Below, piece after piece: positions 35,864-45,020 of a DNA stretch of 51,877 nucleotides. The translations under genes were made by a program, and so were the position numbers. The first letter of the stretch is position 1, and each line of letters opens with the position of its first letter. Under the pieces are notes generated by a model that worked only from the letters and a program-made list of their open reading frames with translations, was not told the DNA's origin and did no database searches. Origin of the DNA: DASYTH01 sp035942955 (GTDB lineage: Bacteria > Actinomycetota > Actinomycetes > Mycobacteriales > Pseudonocardiaceae); assembly GCF_035942955.1 (NCBI RefSeq), contig NZ_DASZCQ010000313.1, forward strand, positions 1 through 51,877, given 5' to 3'.

Positions 35864-36828
35864 CTCGCGCAGCCGCTGGTGGGCGGCAGGGGACCGGTCG
35901 GGTCGAAGTAGACGCCGCGGTCCCGGCCGTGCGCCTCGGTATGGGTGGGATCGGTGAACGCCGGCGCGAGGAACCCCTTGCGGTAGGCGTCGCAGGCGAT
36001 CGAATAGGCGTAGCCCGCGGTCTTGTCGTACCACCAGCCCTGGCTGCCCCGTGCCCACCGGTCGCCGACGCGCAGGATGTAGTCGACCTCGGCGCGCACC
36101 ACGACCAGGATGTCCATCGGGTCGACGATCTTCTCCGGCCGGTCGGTGTGGAACGCGTACACGAACACGTAGTTGGTGTGCACCACCAGCTCGCCCTCGC
36201 CGCCCGCGCGGACCGTCATCCGGCCGTTCACCTTGGGCTCGACCGGAAGCAGCCGCGTGCCGGCCGCGACCATGCTGACCAGCGACTGCGCCTCGGCCTC
36301 GTGGCCGGAGCCGAACAGCGGCTCGAGCTGCCGGCGGGCGTCCGGGGCGAGCGCGGCGAGGAACGCCCCGGGGTCGTGGTCGACGACAAGGCGGGGATCC
36401 AGCCGGCTGGCCACCAGCACGTCGCGCACGTCCCGCAGGGCGGCGGCGACCCGCTCGGCGGAGAACTCGCCGACCCGCTGCGCCGGCGGCAGCACGATCC
36501 CGGCCGCGCCGTCCGACCAGTCCGCCGCCGGGGTCTTCGCGAACGGCCGGCTCAGGTCCAGCACCAGCGCCGCCGGCTCGGTCGGCTCGGGCCCCGGCGC
36601 CTGCGCGCCGTCGGCCGCCGCCCCGTCGAACAGGCCGATGCGGAACAGCAGGACCAGCACCAGCGCCACGGCGACCAGCCCGACCGAGCCCACCAGCCAG
36701 CGCTCCCTGCGCCGCCGCCGCACGCTGCGCAGCAGCTCACGGACGTCGGCGTGCGCCGCGCGCTCGACTCGGCTCTCCCACTCGGCGTCGCGTGACTCGA
36801 GGTGGGCGCCCGATTGACTGTGGTCCAC
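35860..36828 (-). CDS. Single-TM membrane protein with large extracellular domain
   Basis: This 322-aa protein has a 43-residue Arg-rich cytoplasmic start, one TM helix (about 44-64) and an extracytoplasmic domain of about 255 residues. That domain is a helical and beta mix with VEPKVNGRMTVRAGGEGELVVHTNYVFVYAFH in the middle and a final Cys in TSGCAS. Similar unnamed proteins are widespread in actinomycetes. The start is GTG. It shares its stop with the C39-like gene (CTAG overlap), which may be chance or mean a functional link such as immunity; that is inference. Confidence 0.7.
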   Translation of the reverse strand: MDHSQSGAHLESRDAEWESRVERAAHADVRELLRSVRRRRRERWLVGSVGLVAVALVLVLLFRIGLFDGAAADGAQAPGPEPTEPAALVLDLSRPFAKTPAADWSDGAAGIVLPPAQRVGEFSAERVAAALRDVRDVLVASRLDPRLVVDHDPGAFLAALAPDARRQLEPLFGSGHEAEAQSLVSMVAAGTRLLPVEPKVNGRMTVRAGGEGELVVHTNYVFVYAFHTDRPEKIVDPMDILVVVRAEVDYILRVGDRWARGSQGWWYDKTAGYAYSIACDAYRKGFLAPAFTDPTHTEAHGRDRGVYFDPTGPLPPTSGCAS

Positions 36829-37189
36829 CGGCTCCCGGTCTCCTAGTGCGGCCCCAGCCCACCCGGCGAGGTGCGTTCTGGCCTGGTGTCCCCCTCATCG
36901 ATCGAGCGAACTCCGGTGTTAACAACGGGTAGGCCGCCCGGCGCAACCCGGTACGTCGCCCGCCCCCTAACGGCCGTCCCCTGGTCGGGTCAACCGACCC
37001 CAGCGCGTCGCCACCCACCCCGAATACGTTGCCCCCACTGGGCAAACGCCCAGGATGCGAACAAGCCGGGATCCCGCCCGGCATGGTCAGGTGAGGTGTG
37101 GGCCGGCGATGTCACGGGATTGGCTGAACCCGGGATGATCAACCCGGTGCGCCTGAATTGGTTCGCGGGCGGTTCGTAGACTTCGGGGT
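36829..37189. other. 361-bp spacer upstream of valS
   Basis: No gene. I looked for a T-box or other leader upstream of valS and saw none. The only clear element is the -10 hexamer at 37177. Confidence 0.5.
37177..37182 (+). promoter_or_regulatory. -10 hexamer TAGACT of a leaderless valS message
   Basis: Seven bases before the GTG start; the same hexamer and spacing as the GNAT gene at 16507. Confidence 0.55.
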
Positions 37190-39835
37190 GTGACCGACAA
37201 CCCTTCGCGTGCGACCAACGATCTTCCTCCGGCGTGGCAACCGGCCGCGGTCGAGGCGGAGTTGTACCAGCGCTGGGTGGACGCCGGTTACTTCACCGCG
37301 GACGCGGCCAGTGCGAAGCCGGCGTTCTGCATCGTGATCCCGCCGCCGAACGTGACCGGCAGCCTGCACATGGGGCACGCGCTCGAGCACTCGCTGATGG
37401 ACGCGCTGACCAGGCGGCGCCGGATGCAGGGGTACGAGGTGCTGTGGCTGCCCGGCATGGATCATGCCGGCATCGCCACCCAGAACGTGGTCGAGCGGGA
37501 GCTTGCCGGCGAGGGGCGGTCCCGGCACGATCTCGGCCGGGAGGCCTTCGTCGAGCGGGTGTGGCGGTGGAAGGCCGAGTCCGGCGGCATGATCCTCAAC
37601 CAGATGCGCCGCCTCGGCGACGGCGTGGACTGGTCCCGCGAGCGGTTCACGATGGACGCCGGGCTGTCCCGGGCGGTCCAGACCATCTTCAAGCGGCTGT
37701 ACGAGGACGGGCTGATCTACCGGGCCGAGCGGATCATCAACTGGTGCCCGCGCTGCCACACGGCGCTGTCGGACATCGAGGTCGAGCACTCAGACGACGA
37801 GGGTGAGCTGATCTCGGTGCGGTACGGCGACGGGGACGGCGCCATCGTCGTGGCCACCACCCGGGCCGAGACGATGCTCGGCGACACCGCGGTGGCCGTG
37901 CATCCCGACGACGACCGGTACCGGCACCTGATCGGCACCGAGGTCGCGCTGCCGCTGACCGGCCGGGTCGTGCCGATCATCGCCGACGACCACGTCGACC
38001 CGGAGTTCGGCACCGGCGCGGTGAAGGTCACCCCGGCCCACGACCCCAACGACTTCGAGATCGGCCGCCGGCACGACCTGCCCGCGCTCACGATCATGGA
38101 CGAGCGCGGCGTGATCACCGCGCACGGCCCGTTCGAGGGCCTCGACCGGTTCGAGGCCCGGCCCGCCGTGGTGGCCGCGCTGCGCGAGCAGGGCCGGATC
38201 GTCGCCGAGAAGCGGCCGTACGTGCACGCCGTCGGGCACTGCTCGCGCTGTGACACGGTCGTGGAGCCGCGCCTGTCCCTGCAGTGGTTCGTCAAGGTGG
38301 CCCCGCTGGCGAAGGCGGCCGGCGACGCCGTGCGCGACGGCCGCACGACCATCCATCCGGCCGCGCTCGCCCAGCGCTACTTCGACTGGGTGGACAACAT
38401 GCACGACTGGTGCATCTCGCGCCAGCTGTGGTGGGGGCACCGCATTCCGGTCTGGTACGGCCCGAACGAGAAGGTGGTCTGCGTCGGGCCGGACGAGCAG
38501 CCGCCCGAGGGGGACGGCTGGGAGCAGGACCCGGATGTGCTGGACACCTGGTTCTCCTCTGCGCTGTGGCCGTTCTCCACGCTGGGCTGGCCGAGCCGGA
38601 CCGCCGACCTGGATCGCTTCTACCCCAACACGGTGCTGGTCACCGGCTACGACATCCTGTTCTTCTGGGTCGTCCGGATGATGATGTTCGCGCTCTACGC
38701 GATGGACGACGTCCAGCCGTTCCACCATGTCTACCTGCACGGGCTGATCCGCGACGCGCACGGCAAGAAGATGTCCAAGTCGCGCGGCAACGCGATCGAC
38801 CCGCTGGACTGGCTGGACCGCTACGGCGCCGACGCCACCCGGTTCACCCTGGCGCGGGGCGCGAACCCGGGCGGCGACATGGCCCTTGCCGACGAGTGGG
38901 CCGCCGGCTCCCGCAACTTCTGCAACAAGCTGTGGAACGCCAGCCGCTTCGCGCTGATGAACGGCGCGACCGTCGCCCAGCCGCTGCCCGCGCGGGACCG
39001 GCTGACCGACGCCGACCGGTGGATCCTCGACGGAGTCGACGCGCTGGTGTCCGAGGTGGACCAACTGTTCGAGGACTACCAGTTCGCCAAGCTCTGCGAG
39101 CTGCTCTACCACTTCACCTGGGACGAGTTCTGCGACTGGTACCTCGAGCTGGCCAAGGTGCAGCTCGCCGAGGGCGGCGCCCGCGCCGACAGCACCCGCC
39201 TCGTCGTGGGCCACGTCCTCGACACGCTGCTGCGCCTGCTCCACCCGGTGATCCCGTTCGTCACCGACGTTCTGTGGAAGTCGTTGACCGGCAACGAGTC
39301 CCTGGTGATCGCCGCCTGGCCCACCGCGTCGGGCACCGAGCCGGACACCGCCGCCGCGGGCCGGATCGCCGCCGTTCAGCGGCTGGTCACCGAGATCCGC
39401 CGGTTCCGCTCCGACCAGGGCCTCAAGCCCGGCCAGCGGGTTCCGGCCCGGCTGTCCGGTATGGACACCGCGGACCTGACCGCGCATGCGGCCGCCGTGG
39501 CGTCGCTGGCCAGGCTGGAGCGGCCGGACGAGTCGTTCACCGCGAGCGCCACGCTCGAGGTCGGCGGGATCACGGTGGAGCTGGACCTGTCGGGCGCCGT
39601 CGACGTCGAGGCCGAGCGCAAGCGCCTGGCCAAGGATCTCGCCGCCGCGGAGAAGGAGCTCGCCCAGACCGAGGCCAAGCTGGGCAACCCCCAGTTCGTC
39701 GACCGCGCCCCGGCCGAGGTGGTCGCCAAGATCAAGGCCCGGCACGAGCAGGCCGCCGCCGACATCAAGCGGATCGGCGCCCGGATGGAGGCGCTCGCGG
39801 GTGAGCGGAGCTTGCGAGGCGACGGGATTGCCTGA
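37190..39835 (+). CDS. valS: Valyl-tRNA synthetase
   Basis: This 881-aa class I synthetase charges tRNA-Val. The HMGH signature is at residues 60-63 and KMSKS at 527-531. The CP1 editing domain lies between them and the C-terminal coiled coil (about 800-875) is visible. The last residues GERSLRGDGIA are encoded by the interspersed word at 39798-39826 and are not family-conserved. The start is GTG, preceded by a leaderless promoter. The 3' end overlaps folC by 35 bp if folC starts at its GTG. Confidence 0.97.
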   Translation: MTDNPSRATNDLPPAWQPAAVEAELYQRWVDAGYFTADAASAKPAFCIVIPPPNVTGSLHMGHALEHSLMDALTRRRRMQGYEVLWLPGMDHAGIATQNVVERELAGEGRSRHDLGREAFVERVWRWKAESGGMILNQMRRLGDGVDWSRERFTMDAGLSRAVQTIFKRLYEDGLIYRAERIINWCPRCHTALSDIEVEHSDDEGELISVRYGDGDGAIVVATTRAETMLGDTAVAVHPDDDRYRHLIGTEVALPLTGRVVPIIADDHVDPEFGTGAVKVTPAHDPNDFEIGRRHDLPALTIMDERGVITAHGPFEGLDRFEARPAVVAALREQGRIVAEKRPYVHAVGHCSRCDTVVEPRLSLQWFVKVAPLAKAAGDAVRDGRTTIHPAALAQRYFDWVDNMHDWCISRQLWWGHRIPVWYGPNEKVVCVGPDEQPPEGDGWEQDPDVLDTWFSSALWPFSTLGWPSRTADLDRFYPNTVLVTGYDILFFWVVRMMMFALYAMDDVQPFHHVYLHGLIRDAHGKKMSKSRGNAIDPLDWLDRYGADATRFTLARGANPGGDMALADEWAAGSRNFCNKLWNASRFALMNGATVAQPLPARDRLTDADRWILDGVDALVSEVDQLFEDYQFAKLCELLYHFTWDEFCDWYLELAKVQLAEGGARADSTRLVVGHVLDTLLRLLHPVIPFVTDVLWKSLTGNESLVIAAWPTASGTEPDTAAAGRIAAVQRLVTEIRRFRSDQGLKPGQRVPARLSGMDTADLTAHAAAVASLARLERPDESFTASATLEVGGITVELDLSGAVDVEAERKRLAKDLAAAEKELAQTEAKLGNPQFVDRAPAEVVAKIKARHEQAAADIKRIGARMEALAGERSLRGDGIA
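39798..39826. repeat. GGAGCTTGCG-type word at the valS-folC junction
   Basis: GTGAGCGGAGCTTGCG is also present at 25860 in the clpP2-clpX spacer. Here it supplies the end of ValS in one frame and a possible GTG start of folC in another. Confidence 0.5.
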
Positions 39836-41201
39836 CAACTCCGGGGCCGCCGAGGACCTGACGGATCTGCGCCAGGTCGAGGCCGAGCTCGACACCCGCT
39901 GGCCGGAGACCAAGATCGAGCCCTCGCTGACGCGGATCGCCGCGCTCGTCGACCTCCTCGGCAACCCGCACCGGTCCTACCCGGTGATCCAGGTGGCCGG
40001 CACCAACGGAAAGACCTCGACCTCCCGGATGATCGACGCGCTGCTCACCCGGTTCGGGCTGCGCACCGGGCGGTTCACCAGCCCGCACCTGCAGCTGGTG
40101 ACCGAGCGGATCGCGCTGGACGGCGCGCCGGTCAGCGCCGAGCGCTACGTCGAGGTGTACCGGGACATCGAGCCCTACGTGTCCATGGTGGACAGCGGCG
40201 GCGACATCCGGATGAGCAAGTTCGAGGTGCTGGCCGGCATGGCGTTCGCGGCGTTCGCCGACGCGCCGGTGGACGCGGCAATCCTCGAGGTGGGCCTCGG
40301 CGGGAGCTGGGACGCCACGAACGTCGCCGACGCGAAGATCGCCGTGGTGGGGCCCATCGGCATCGACCACGTGGAGTACCTGGGGTCGGACCTCGCCGGG
40401 ATCGCCAGGGAGAAGGCCGGGATCATCAAGCCGGGGTCGATCGCGCTGCTCGCCGAGCAGAGCGCGGAGGCCGGAAAGGTGGTGCTCGAGCGGTGCGTCG
40501 AGGTGGACGCCACGGTGGCTCGGGCCGGGCTGGAGTTCGGGGTGCTGCGCCGGGACGTGGCGATCGGCGGGCAGCTGCTGAAGCTGCAGGGCCTCGGCGG
40601 GGCGTACGAGGAGATCTTCCTTCCGCTGCACGGGGAGCATCAGGCGAACAACGCGGCGCTGGCCCTTGCGGCGGTCGAGGCGTTCTTCGGCGCGGGGGCG
40701 CAGCGGCAGCTCGACGTCGCGGCGGTGCGCGAGGGCTTCGGCGCGGTGGCCGTGCCCGGACGCCTCGAGCGGGTGCGCTCGGCACCGAGCGTGTTCGTCG
40801 ACGCCGCGCACAACCCGGACGGCGCCCGCGCGCTGGCGGCGGCGCTGGACTCGGAGTTCGGCTTCCGCCGGCTGGTGGCCGTCGTCGGGGTGATGCGCGA
40901 CAAGGACGCCGCCGGCATCCTCGGCGAGCTGGAGCCGGTGGTGAACGAGGTGGTGCTGACCCGCAACTCCTCGCCCCGCGCCATGGATCCCGGCGAGCTC
41001 GGCCGGGTGGCCGCGGAGATCTTCGGGGAGGACAGGACGGTGGTGGAGCCCCGGCTCGACGACGCGATCGAGACCGCGGTGCGAATTGCGGAGTCCACAG
41101 AGGACCCGGGCGAGCCGCTGTCCGGCGTCGGCGTGATCGCCACCGGCTCGGTGGTCACCGCCGGCGAGGTGCGCACGCTGTTCGGCCGGCAGCCGGCATG
41201 A
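39801..41201 (+). CDS. folC: Folylpolyglutamate synthase/dihydrofolate synthase
   Basis: This enzyme of about 466 aa adds glutamate to dihydropteroate and to folates. The P-loop AGTNGKTS is near residues 66-73, the Mg-binding ILEVGLGG near 160 and HNPDGARAL in the C-terminal ligase domain. The start is uncertain. A GTG at 39801 follows GGAGG by nine bases; a TTG at 39828 follows GAGG by nine. The nine residues between are encoded by the interspersed repeat word, so the TTG may be the older start. It overlaps DUF4233 by four bases. Confidence 0.95.
   Translation: MSGACEATGLPDNSGAAEDLTDLRQVEAELDTRWPETKIEPSLTRIAALVDLLGNPHRSYPVIQVAGTNGKTSTSRMIDALLTRFGLRTGRFTSPHLQLVTERIALDGAPVSAERYVEVYRDIEPYVSMVDSGGDIRMSKFEVLAGMAFAAFADAPVDAAILEVGLGGSWDATNVADAKIAVVGPIGIDHVEYLGSDLAGIAREKAGIIKPGSIALLAEQSAEAGKVVLERCVEVDATVARAGLEFGVLRRDVAIGGQLLKLQGLGGAYEEIFLPLHGEHQANNAALALAAVEAFFGAGAQRQLDVAAVREGFGAVAVPGRLERVRSAPSVFVDAAHNPDGARALAAALDSEFGFRRLVAVVGVMRDKDAAGILGELEPVVNEVVLTRNSSPRAMDPGELGRVAAEIFGEDRTVVEPRLDDAIETAVRIAESTEDPGEPLSGVGVIATGSVVTAGEVRTLFGRQPA
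40191..40203. repeat. GTCCA-N3-TGGAC palindrome
   Basis: Exact copy, spacer TGG, inside folC where it encodes Ser-Met-Val-Asp. Confidence 0.6.
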
Positions 41202-41575
41202 GCGCGCCCGATCCGCTGCGGTCGTTCCGCGGGGTGGTGCTCGCCACGCTGATCCTCGAGGGCGTCGTGATGCTGCTGGCCCTGCCCGTGGTCGCCAAGC
41301 TGGGCGGCGGCCTTGCCACCTGGCAGGGCGTGCTGGTCGGCGGGCTGGCGCTGGTGCTGTTCCTGGCGTGTGGCGTCGCCGGCCGGCCGTGGGTGGTCGC
41401 CGCCGCGCTTGGCCTGCACGTCGTGATGATCGCGTCGTGGTTCGCGGTGTCCGCGGTCGGCGTCCTCGGGGTGATCTTCGGGCTGGTCTGGGGCTGCCTG
41501 TGGTGGCTGCGGCACGACGTGGCCAGGCGCATGGCCGAGGGCCGGCTGCCCGGTCAACAGTCCACATCGGACTAG
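41198..41575 (+). CDS. DUF4233 membrane protein
   Basis: This 125-aa protein with four TM helices is the DUF4233 protein that follows folC across actinobacteria (Rv2446c in M. tuberculosis). The function is unknown. The ATG overlaps the folC stop (ATGA), giving translational coupling. The last four bases, CTAG, are shared with the stop of the convergent GntR gene. Confidence 0.9.
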   Translation: MSAPDPLRSFRGVVLATLILEGVVMLLALPVVAKLGGGLATWQGVLVGGLALVLFLACGVAGRPWVVAAALGLHVVMIASWFAVSAVGVLGVIFGLVWGCLWWLRHDVARRMAEGRLPGQQSTSD

Positions 41576-41922
41576 CCGATCGCCGCCCTGACGATGCTCA
41601 GCGCCTCGGCCCGGTCCAGACCCAGCGACCTGGCGATAGCCGCGTACTCCCGCGCCGCCTTGGCGGCGGCGGCCCGGCTGCGCTCCCCGGCCGCGCTGAC
41701 GAACGTGCCGGCCCGGCCGCGGGTCTCGACCAGCCCGGCCTCCTCGAGCTCGCGGTAGGCGCGGGCCACGGTGTTGACCGCCAGCCCGAGGTCGGCGGCC
41801 AGCCGGCGCACCGTGGGCAGCCGGGTGCCCACCGCCAGCGTGCGGTCGCTGATCTGCCCGGCCAGCTGCGCGCGCACCTGCTCGTAGGGCGGGACGGCGG
41901 ACGCCGTGTCGATGGTGATCAT
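41572..41922 (-). CDS. GntR-family regulator, YtrA type
   Basis: This 116-aa protein consists of a GntR winged helix (PPYEQVRAQLAGQI, then TVRRLAADLGLAVNTVARAYRELEEAGLV, about residues 10-66) and a short C-terminal helical part, the size of the YtrA subfamily. YtrA regulators usually control membrane or ABC transporter operons. It is the second gene of a two-gene operon after a membrane protein; their stop and start share one base (TGATG). It likely regulates that operon. Confidence 0.88.
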   Translation of the reverse strand: MITIDTASAVPPYEQVRAQLAGQISDRTLAVGTRLPTVRRLAADLGLAVNTVARAYRELEEAGLVETRGRAGTFVSAAGERSRAAAAKAAREYAAIARSLGLDRAEALSIVRAAIG

Positions 41923-42713
41923 CACCGGATCCCGGCCGGCACGGGGGCGGTGCGGCGGGCCGAGAGCTCGGCGTACGCCCAGCACACGCAGCCGAGCCCG
42001 GCATAGGCGAGGAAGGACCAGATCAGCCAGGAGCCGACGGTGCTGCCGACGCCGGCGACCAGCGCGACCAGGATCGGAAAGGGGGCGACCGCGGCGCGGG
42101 TGTCCTGGGTCCGCAACACGTCGTCGACGAGCAGCGAGTCGGAGTCCTCGGCGACCGACGGGCGCCGCAGCACGCCGGCCACCGCGAGCCCGCTCAGCAC
42201 GGACAGCAGTGCGACCGAGCCGAGAAACGCCAGCGCCAAGGCCCGGTCCGGCGGCCGGGGCGCCAGCAGCGCGGTGGCCGCGCCGAGCAGCAGGCCGCCG
42301 CCGTGGACCACGAGGACCGCGGCGAGGTGACTCCGGCCGAGCACCCGCGCCACGCCCGCCGCGGCGGGGTGCGCGGTCCGGGTCCGGCTGGCCGCGAGAA
42401 GCCGGCGTTCCGCCCGGTACGCGTACCACAGCCCGGCCCACAGCGCGAGGATGAGGGCCACGTTGGTGAGCACGAAGAACACCAGGCCGCTGACGTCGGT
42501 CTCGTCCGGGTCGAATGCCGACCCACTCCGCCCGGTGGTCACGCTCCAGGCGCCCAGGATCACGAAGAACGCCAGGACCGTGCCGACGTTGATCCGGTTG
42601 CCGCGCCGGCGCGCCGCCAGCCGTTCGACCAGCAGCGCGGATGGCTCGATGTGGCCCAGCCGGTTGCGGCCCAACCATTCCCGGGTCCGCGCGACGCCGA
42701 TGCTCGCCGTCAT
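41922..42713 (-). CDS. Integral membrane protein, six predicted TM segments
   Basis: This 263-aa protein has hydrophobic segments near residues 43-60, 76-96, 128-150, 157-178 and 210-245, with a basic N-terminus (RRRGNRINVGT). I do not recognise the family. It is cotranscribed with the YtrA-type regulator. Its ATG has GAGGG nearby. It is divergent from ndk. Confidence 0.72.
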   Translation of the reverse strand: MTASIGVARTREWLGRNRLGHIEPSALLVERLAARRRGNRINVGTVLAFFVILGAWSVTTGRSGSAFDPDETDVSGLVFFVLTNVALILALWAGLWYAYRAERRLLAASRTRTAHPAAAGVARVLGRSHLAAVLVVHGGGLLLGAATALLAPRPPDRALALAFLGSVALLSVLSGLAVAGVLRRPSVAEDSDSLLVDDVLRTQDTRAAVAPFPILVALVAGVGSTVGSWLIWSFLAYAGLGCVCWAYAELSARRTAPVPAGIR

Positions 42714-42763
42714 GCCCTCGCCCCCTTTGTCGCAAGCTCTGTGCCGTAATAGTGCGTCAATGG

Positions 42764-42791
42764 TTGCTACAAAGTCAACCGTCGATAGGCT
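42764..42791 (+). promoter_or_regulatory. Promoter of ndk
   Basis: TTGCTA (42764-42769) and TAGGCT (42786-42791) are 16 bases apart. The expected transcript start is about 25 bases before the GTG, leaving room for the AAGGAAGGA site. Confidence 0.5.
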
Positions 42792-42823
42792 GCCCCGGCA
42801 GTGTCGCTGAAGGAAGGAACATC

Positions 42824-43234
42824 GTGAGCGAGCGCACCCTGGTCCTCGTCAAGCCGGACGGCGTCAGCCGCGGCCTGATCGGCGAGGTGATCTCGCGCAT
42901 CGAGCGCAAGGGCCTCACCCTGGCCGCGCTCGAGCTGCGCACGGTCGACCAGACCCTTGCCGAGCGGCACTACGCCGAGCACGCGGGCAAGCCGTTCTTC
43001 GCGTCGCTCCTGGAGTTCATCACCTCCGGCCCGGTGGTGGCCGCCGTGGTCGAGGGGCCCCGGGCGATCGACGCGTTCCGCCAGCTCGCCGGCGCCACCG
43101 ACCCGGTCAAGTCGACCACCGGCAGCATCCGCGGCGACTTCGCCCTCGAGGTGCAGAACAACATCGTGCACGGCTCGGACTCGCCGGAGTCGGCCAAGCG
43201 CGAGATCGACCTGTGGTTCCCTGGACTCGGCTGA
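42824..43234 (+). CDS. ndk: Nucleoside diphosphate kinase
   Basis: This 136-aa enzyme balances nucleoside triphosphate pools through a phosphohistidine intermediate. The catalytic histidine is H116 in NNIVHGSDS. The N-terminus SERTLVLVKPDGVSRGLIG is the family's. The GTG start has AAGGAAGGA at 42810-42818. The order DUF4233, ndk, rne is conserved in actinobacteria, here interrupted by extra genes. Confidence 0.97.
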   Translation: MSERTLVLVKPDGVSRGLIGEVISRIERKGLTLAALELRTVDQTLAERHYAEHAGKPFFASLLEFITSGPVVAAVVEGPRAIDAFRQLAGATDPVKSTTGSIRGDFALEVQNNIVHGSDSPESAKREIDLWFPGLG

Positions 43235-43279
43235 CTCAACCGGCGGCGTAAACCGTTCGGCTCCGTCGGAGCCCTTGCC

Positions 43280-43285
43280 TAGGCT
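43280..43285 (+). promoter_or_regulatory. -10 hexamer TAGGCT upstream of the ABC exporter operon
   Basis: Eight bases before the GTG at 43294. Confidence 0.4.
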
Positions 43286-43293
43286 GCAGGGTC

Positions 43294-44226
43294 GTGGGTG
43301 GGAACGGTCCGCTGGTCTACGCGAAGGATCTCGTCAAGCGGTTCGGCAAGATCGAGGCCGTGCGGGGGATCGACGTCGAGGTCCGCCGCGGTGAGGCGTT
43401 CGGCTTCCTGGGGCCCAACGGCGCCGGCAAGTCGTCCACCATGCGCATGGTCGGCTGCGTGTCCCCGCGCACCGGCGGCGAGCTGCGCGTGCTCGGCATG
43501 GAGCCGGACACCGAGGGTCCACGGATCCGGGCCCGGCTGGGGGTCGTGCCGCAGCTGGACAACCTCGACCAGGAGCTGACCGTCCGGCAGAACCTGCACA
43601 TCTACGGCCGCTACTTCGGCATGTCCAAGGCCCAGGTGCGGGCCAAGGCGGCCGAGCTGCTCGACTTCGTCCAGCTCGCCGAGCGCGCCGACGACGAGGT
43701 CGAGCCGCTGTCCGGCGGCATGAAGCGGCGCCTCACGATCGCCCGGTCGTTGATCAACGATCCGGAGCTGCTGCTGCTCGACGAGCCCACCACCGGCCTC
43801 GACCCGCAGGCCCGGCATCTGTTGTGGGACAGGCTGTTCCGGCTCAAGCAGACCGGCGTCACGCTGATCGTCACCACGCACTACATGGACGAGGCCGAGC
43901 AGCTGTGCGACCGGCTGGTGGTGATGGACGGCGGGAAGATCGCCGCCGAGGGCAGCCCGGCCGAGCTGATCGCCCGCTACTCCACGAAGGAGGTGCTCGA
44001 GCTGCGGTTCGCCGCCGGCGCGCAGGAGGCCGCCGAGCCCCTCGTGGCCGGCCTCGCCGAGCGGGTCGAGGCGCTGCCCGACCGCCTGCTGCTCTACACC
44101 TCCGACGGCGAGTCGGCGCTCGCGGCCGCGCACGCCCGAGGGGTCAACCCGATGTCCAGCCTCGTCCGGCGCAGCACGCTCGAGGACGTCTTCCTGCGGC
44201 TGACCGGCCGCACGCTGGTGGAGTGA
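43294..44226 (+). CDS. ABC-2 type transporter, ATP-binding subunit (NodI/DrrA type)
   Basis: This 310-aa ATPase has Walker A GPNGAGKSS (about residues 44-52), the signature LSGGMKRRL, Walker B LLLLDEPTTGLD and the switch His in TTHYMDEAEQ. A C-terminal extension follows, as in NodI- and DrrA-type exporters. It forms an operon with two permeases; its stop overlaps the first permease start by one base (TGATG). The likely job is export of a hydrophobic small molecule or polysaccharide; the substrate is unknown. The message appears leaderless. Confidence 0.93.
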   Translation: MGGNGPLVYAKDLVKRFGKIEAVRGIDVEVRRGEAFGFLGPNGAGKSSTMRMVGCVSPRTGGELRVLGMEPDTEGPRIRARLGVVPQLDNLDQELTVRQNLHIYGRYFGMSKAQVRAKAAELLDFVQLAERADDEVEPLSGGMKRRLTIARSLINDPELLLLDEPTTGLDPQARHLLWDRLFRLKQTGVTLIVTTHYMDEAEQLCDRLVVMDGGKIAAEGSPAELIARYSTKEVLELRFAAGAQEAAEPLVAGLAERVEALPDRLLLYTSDGESALAAAHARGVNPMSSLVRRSTLEDVFLRLTGRTLVE

Positions 44227-45017
44227 TGACCGTCCAACTGCGAGTCGGCCCGCTCATCGGAACATTGCGGGCGGTGGAGTACCACTGGATCTGGTACGCC
44301 AGGAACTGGCGCGCCACGGTGATCTCCAGCTTCCTGCAGCCGGTGCTGTTCCTCGTCGCGCTCGGGTTCGGGTTCGGCTCGCAGGTGCGGCCGAGCGCGG
44401 CCACCGGCGGCCTGGCCTACGTCGTCTTCCTGGTGCCGGCGCTGCTGGTGGTCACCGCCGTGCAGATCGCGTCGTGGGAGTCCACGTACTCGATCCTCAA
44501 CTCGTTCAAGTGGGAGCAGAACTACTGGGCGGTGATCGCCACTCCGGTGACCCCGGGGCAGATCCTCTGCGGCCAGCTGGTCTGGGGCGCGCTGCGGCTG
44601 CTCGGCAGCACGACGATCTTCCTGGCGGTGGCGGCGGTGCTGGGTGCGGTGCCCGGTCCGGGTGGCGTGCTGGCCGTGCCGGTCGCCGTGCTGGCCGGCA
44701 TGGCGTTCTCCGCCCCGGTGATGGCGTGGAGCGCCACCAAGGACAGCGCCGAGGGGTTCGCCGGTCTGTTCCGGTTCGTCATCCTGCCGATGACGCTGTT
44801 CACCGGGGCGTTCTTCCCGGTGAGCCAGCTGCCGGACTGGGTGCAGCCGCTGGCCTGGCTGACCCCGGTGTGGCAGGGCATCGAGCTGGCCCGCGGAGTG
44901 GCGTTCGGCTCGCTGGACCCGCTGCCCGCACTCGGTCACACCGGTTACCTCGTCGCGTTGCTGTCGGTCGGGGTGCTGCTCGGGCGCCGGTCGTTCCGGC
45001 GCAGGCTGGCGGTGTAG
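44226..45017 (+). CDS. ABC-2 type permease, first copy
   Basis: This 263-aa membrane protein has six TM helices and belongs to the NodJ/DrrB ABC-2 permease group (FRFVILPMTLFTGAFFPVSQLP segment before the final helices). It is coupled to the ATPase gene by a one-base overlap and followed three bases later by the second permease, so the exporter is probably a heterodimer. Confidence 0.92.
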   Translation: MTVQLRVGPLIGTLRAVEYHWIWYARNWRATVISSFLQPVLFLVALGFGFGSQVRPSAATGGLAYVVFLVPALLVVTAVQIASWESTYSILNSFKWEQNYWAVIATPVTPGQILCGQLVWGALRLLGSTTIFLAVAAVLGAVPGPGGVLAVPVAVLAGMAFSAPVMAWSATKDSAEGFAGLFRFVILPMTLFTGAFFPVSQLPDWVQPLAWLTPVWQGIELARGVAFGSLDPLPALGHTGYLVALLSVGVLLGRRSFRRRLAV

Positions 45018-45020
45018 GCG

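Noticed and set aside
36829..37189. A T-box or other riboswitch upstream of valS
   Set aside because: No specifier loop, antiterminator bulge or other conserved element is visible, and the -10 hexamer next to the GTG suggests a message with no leader.
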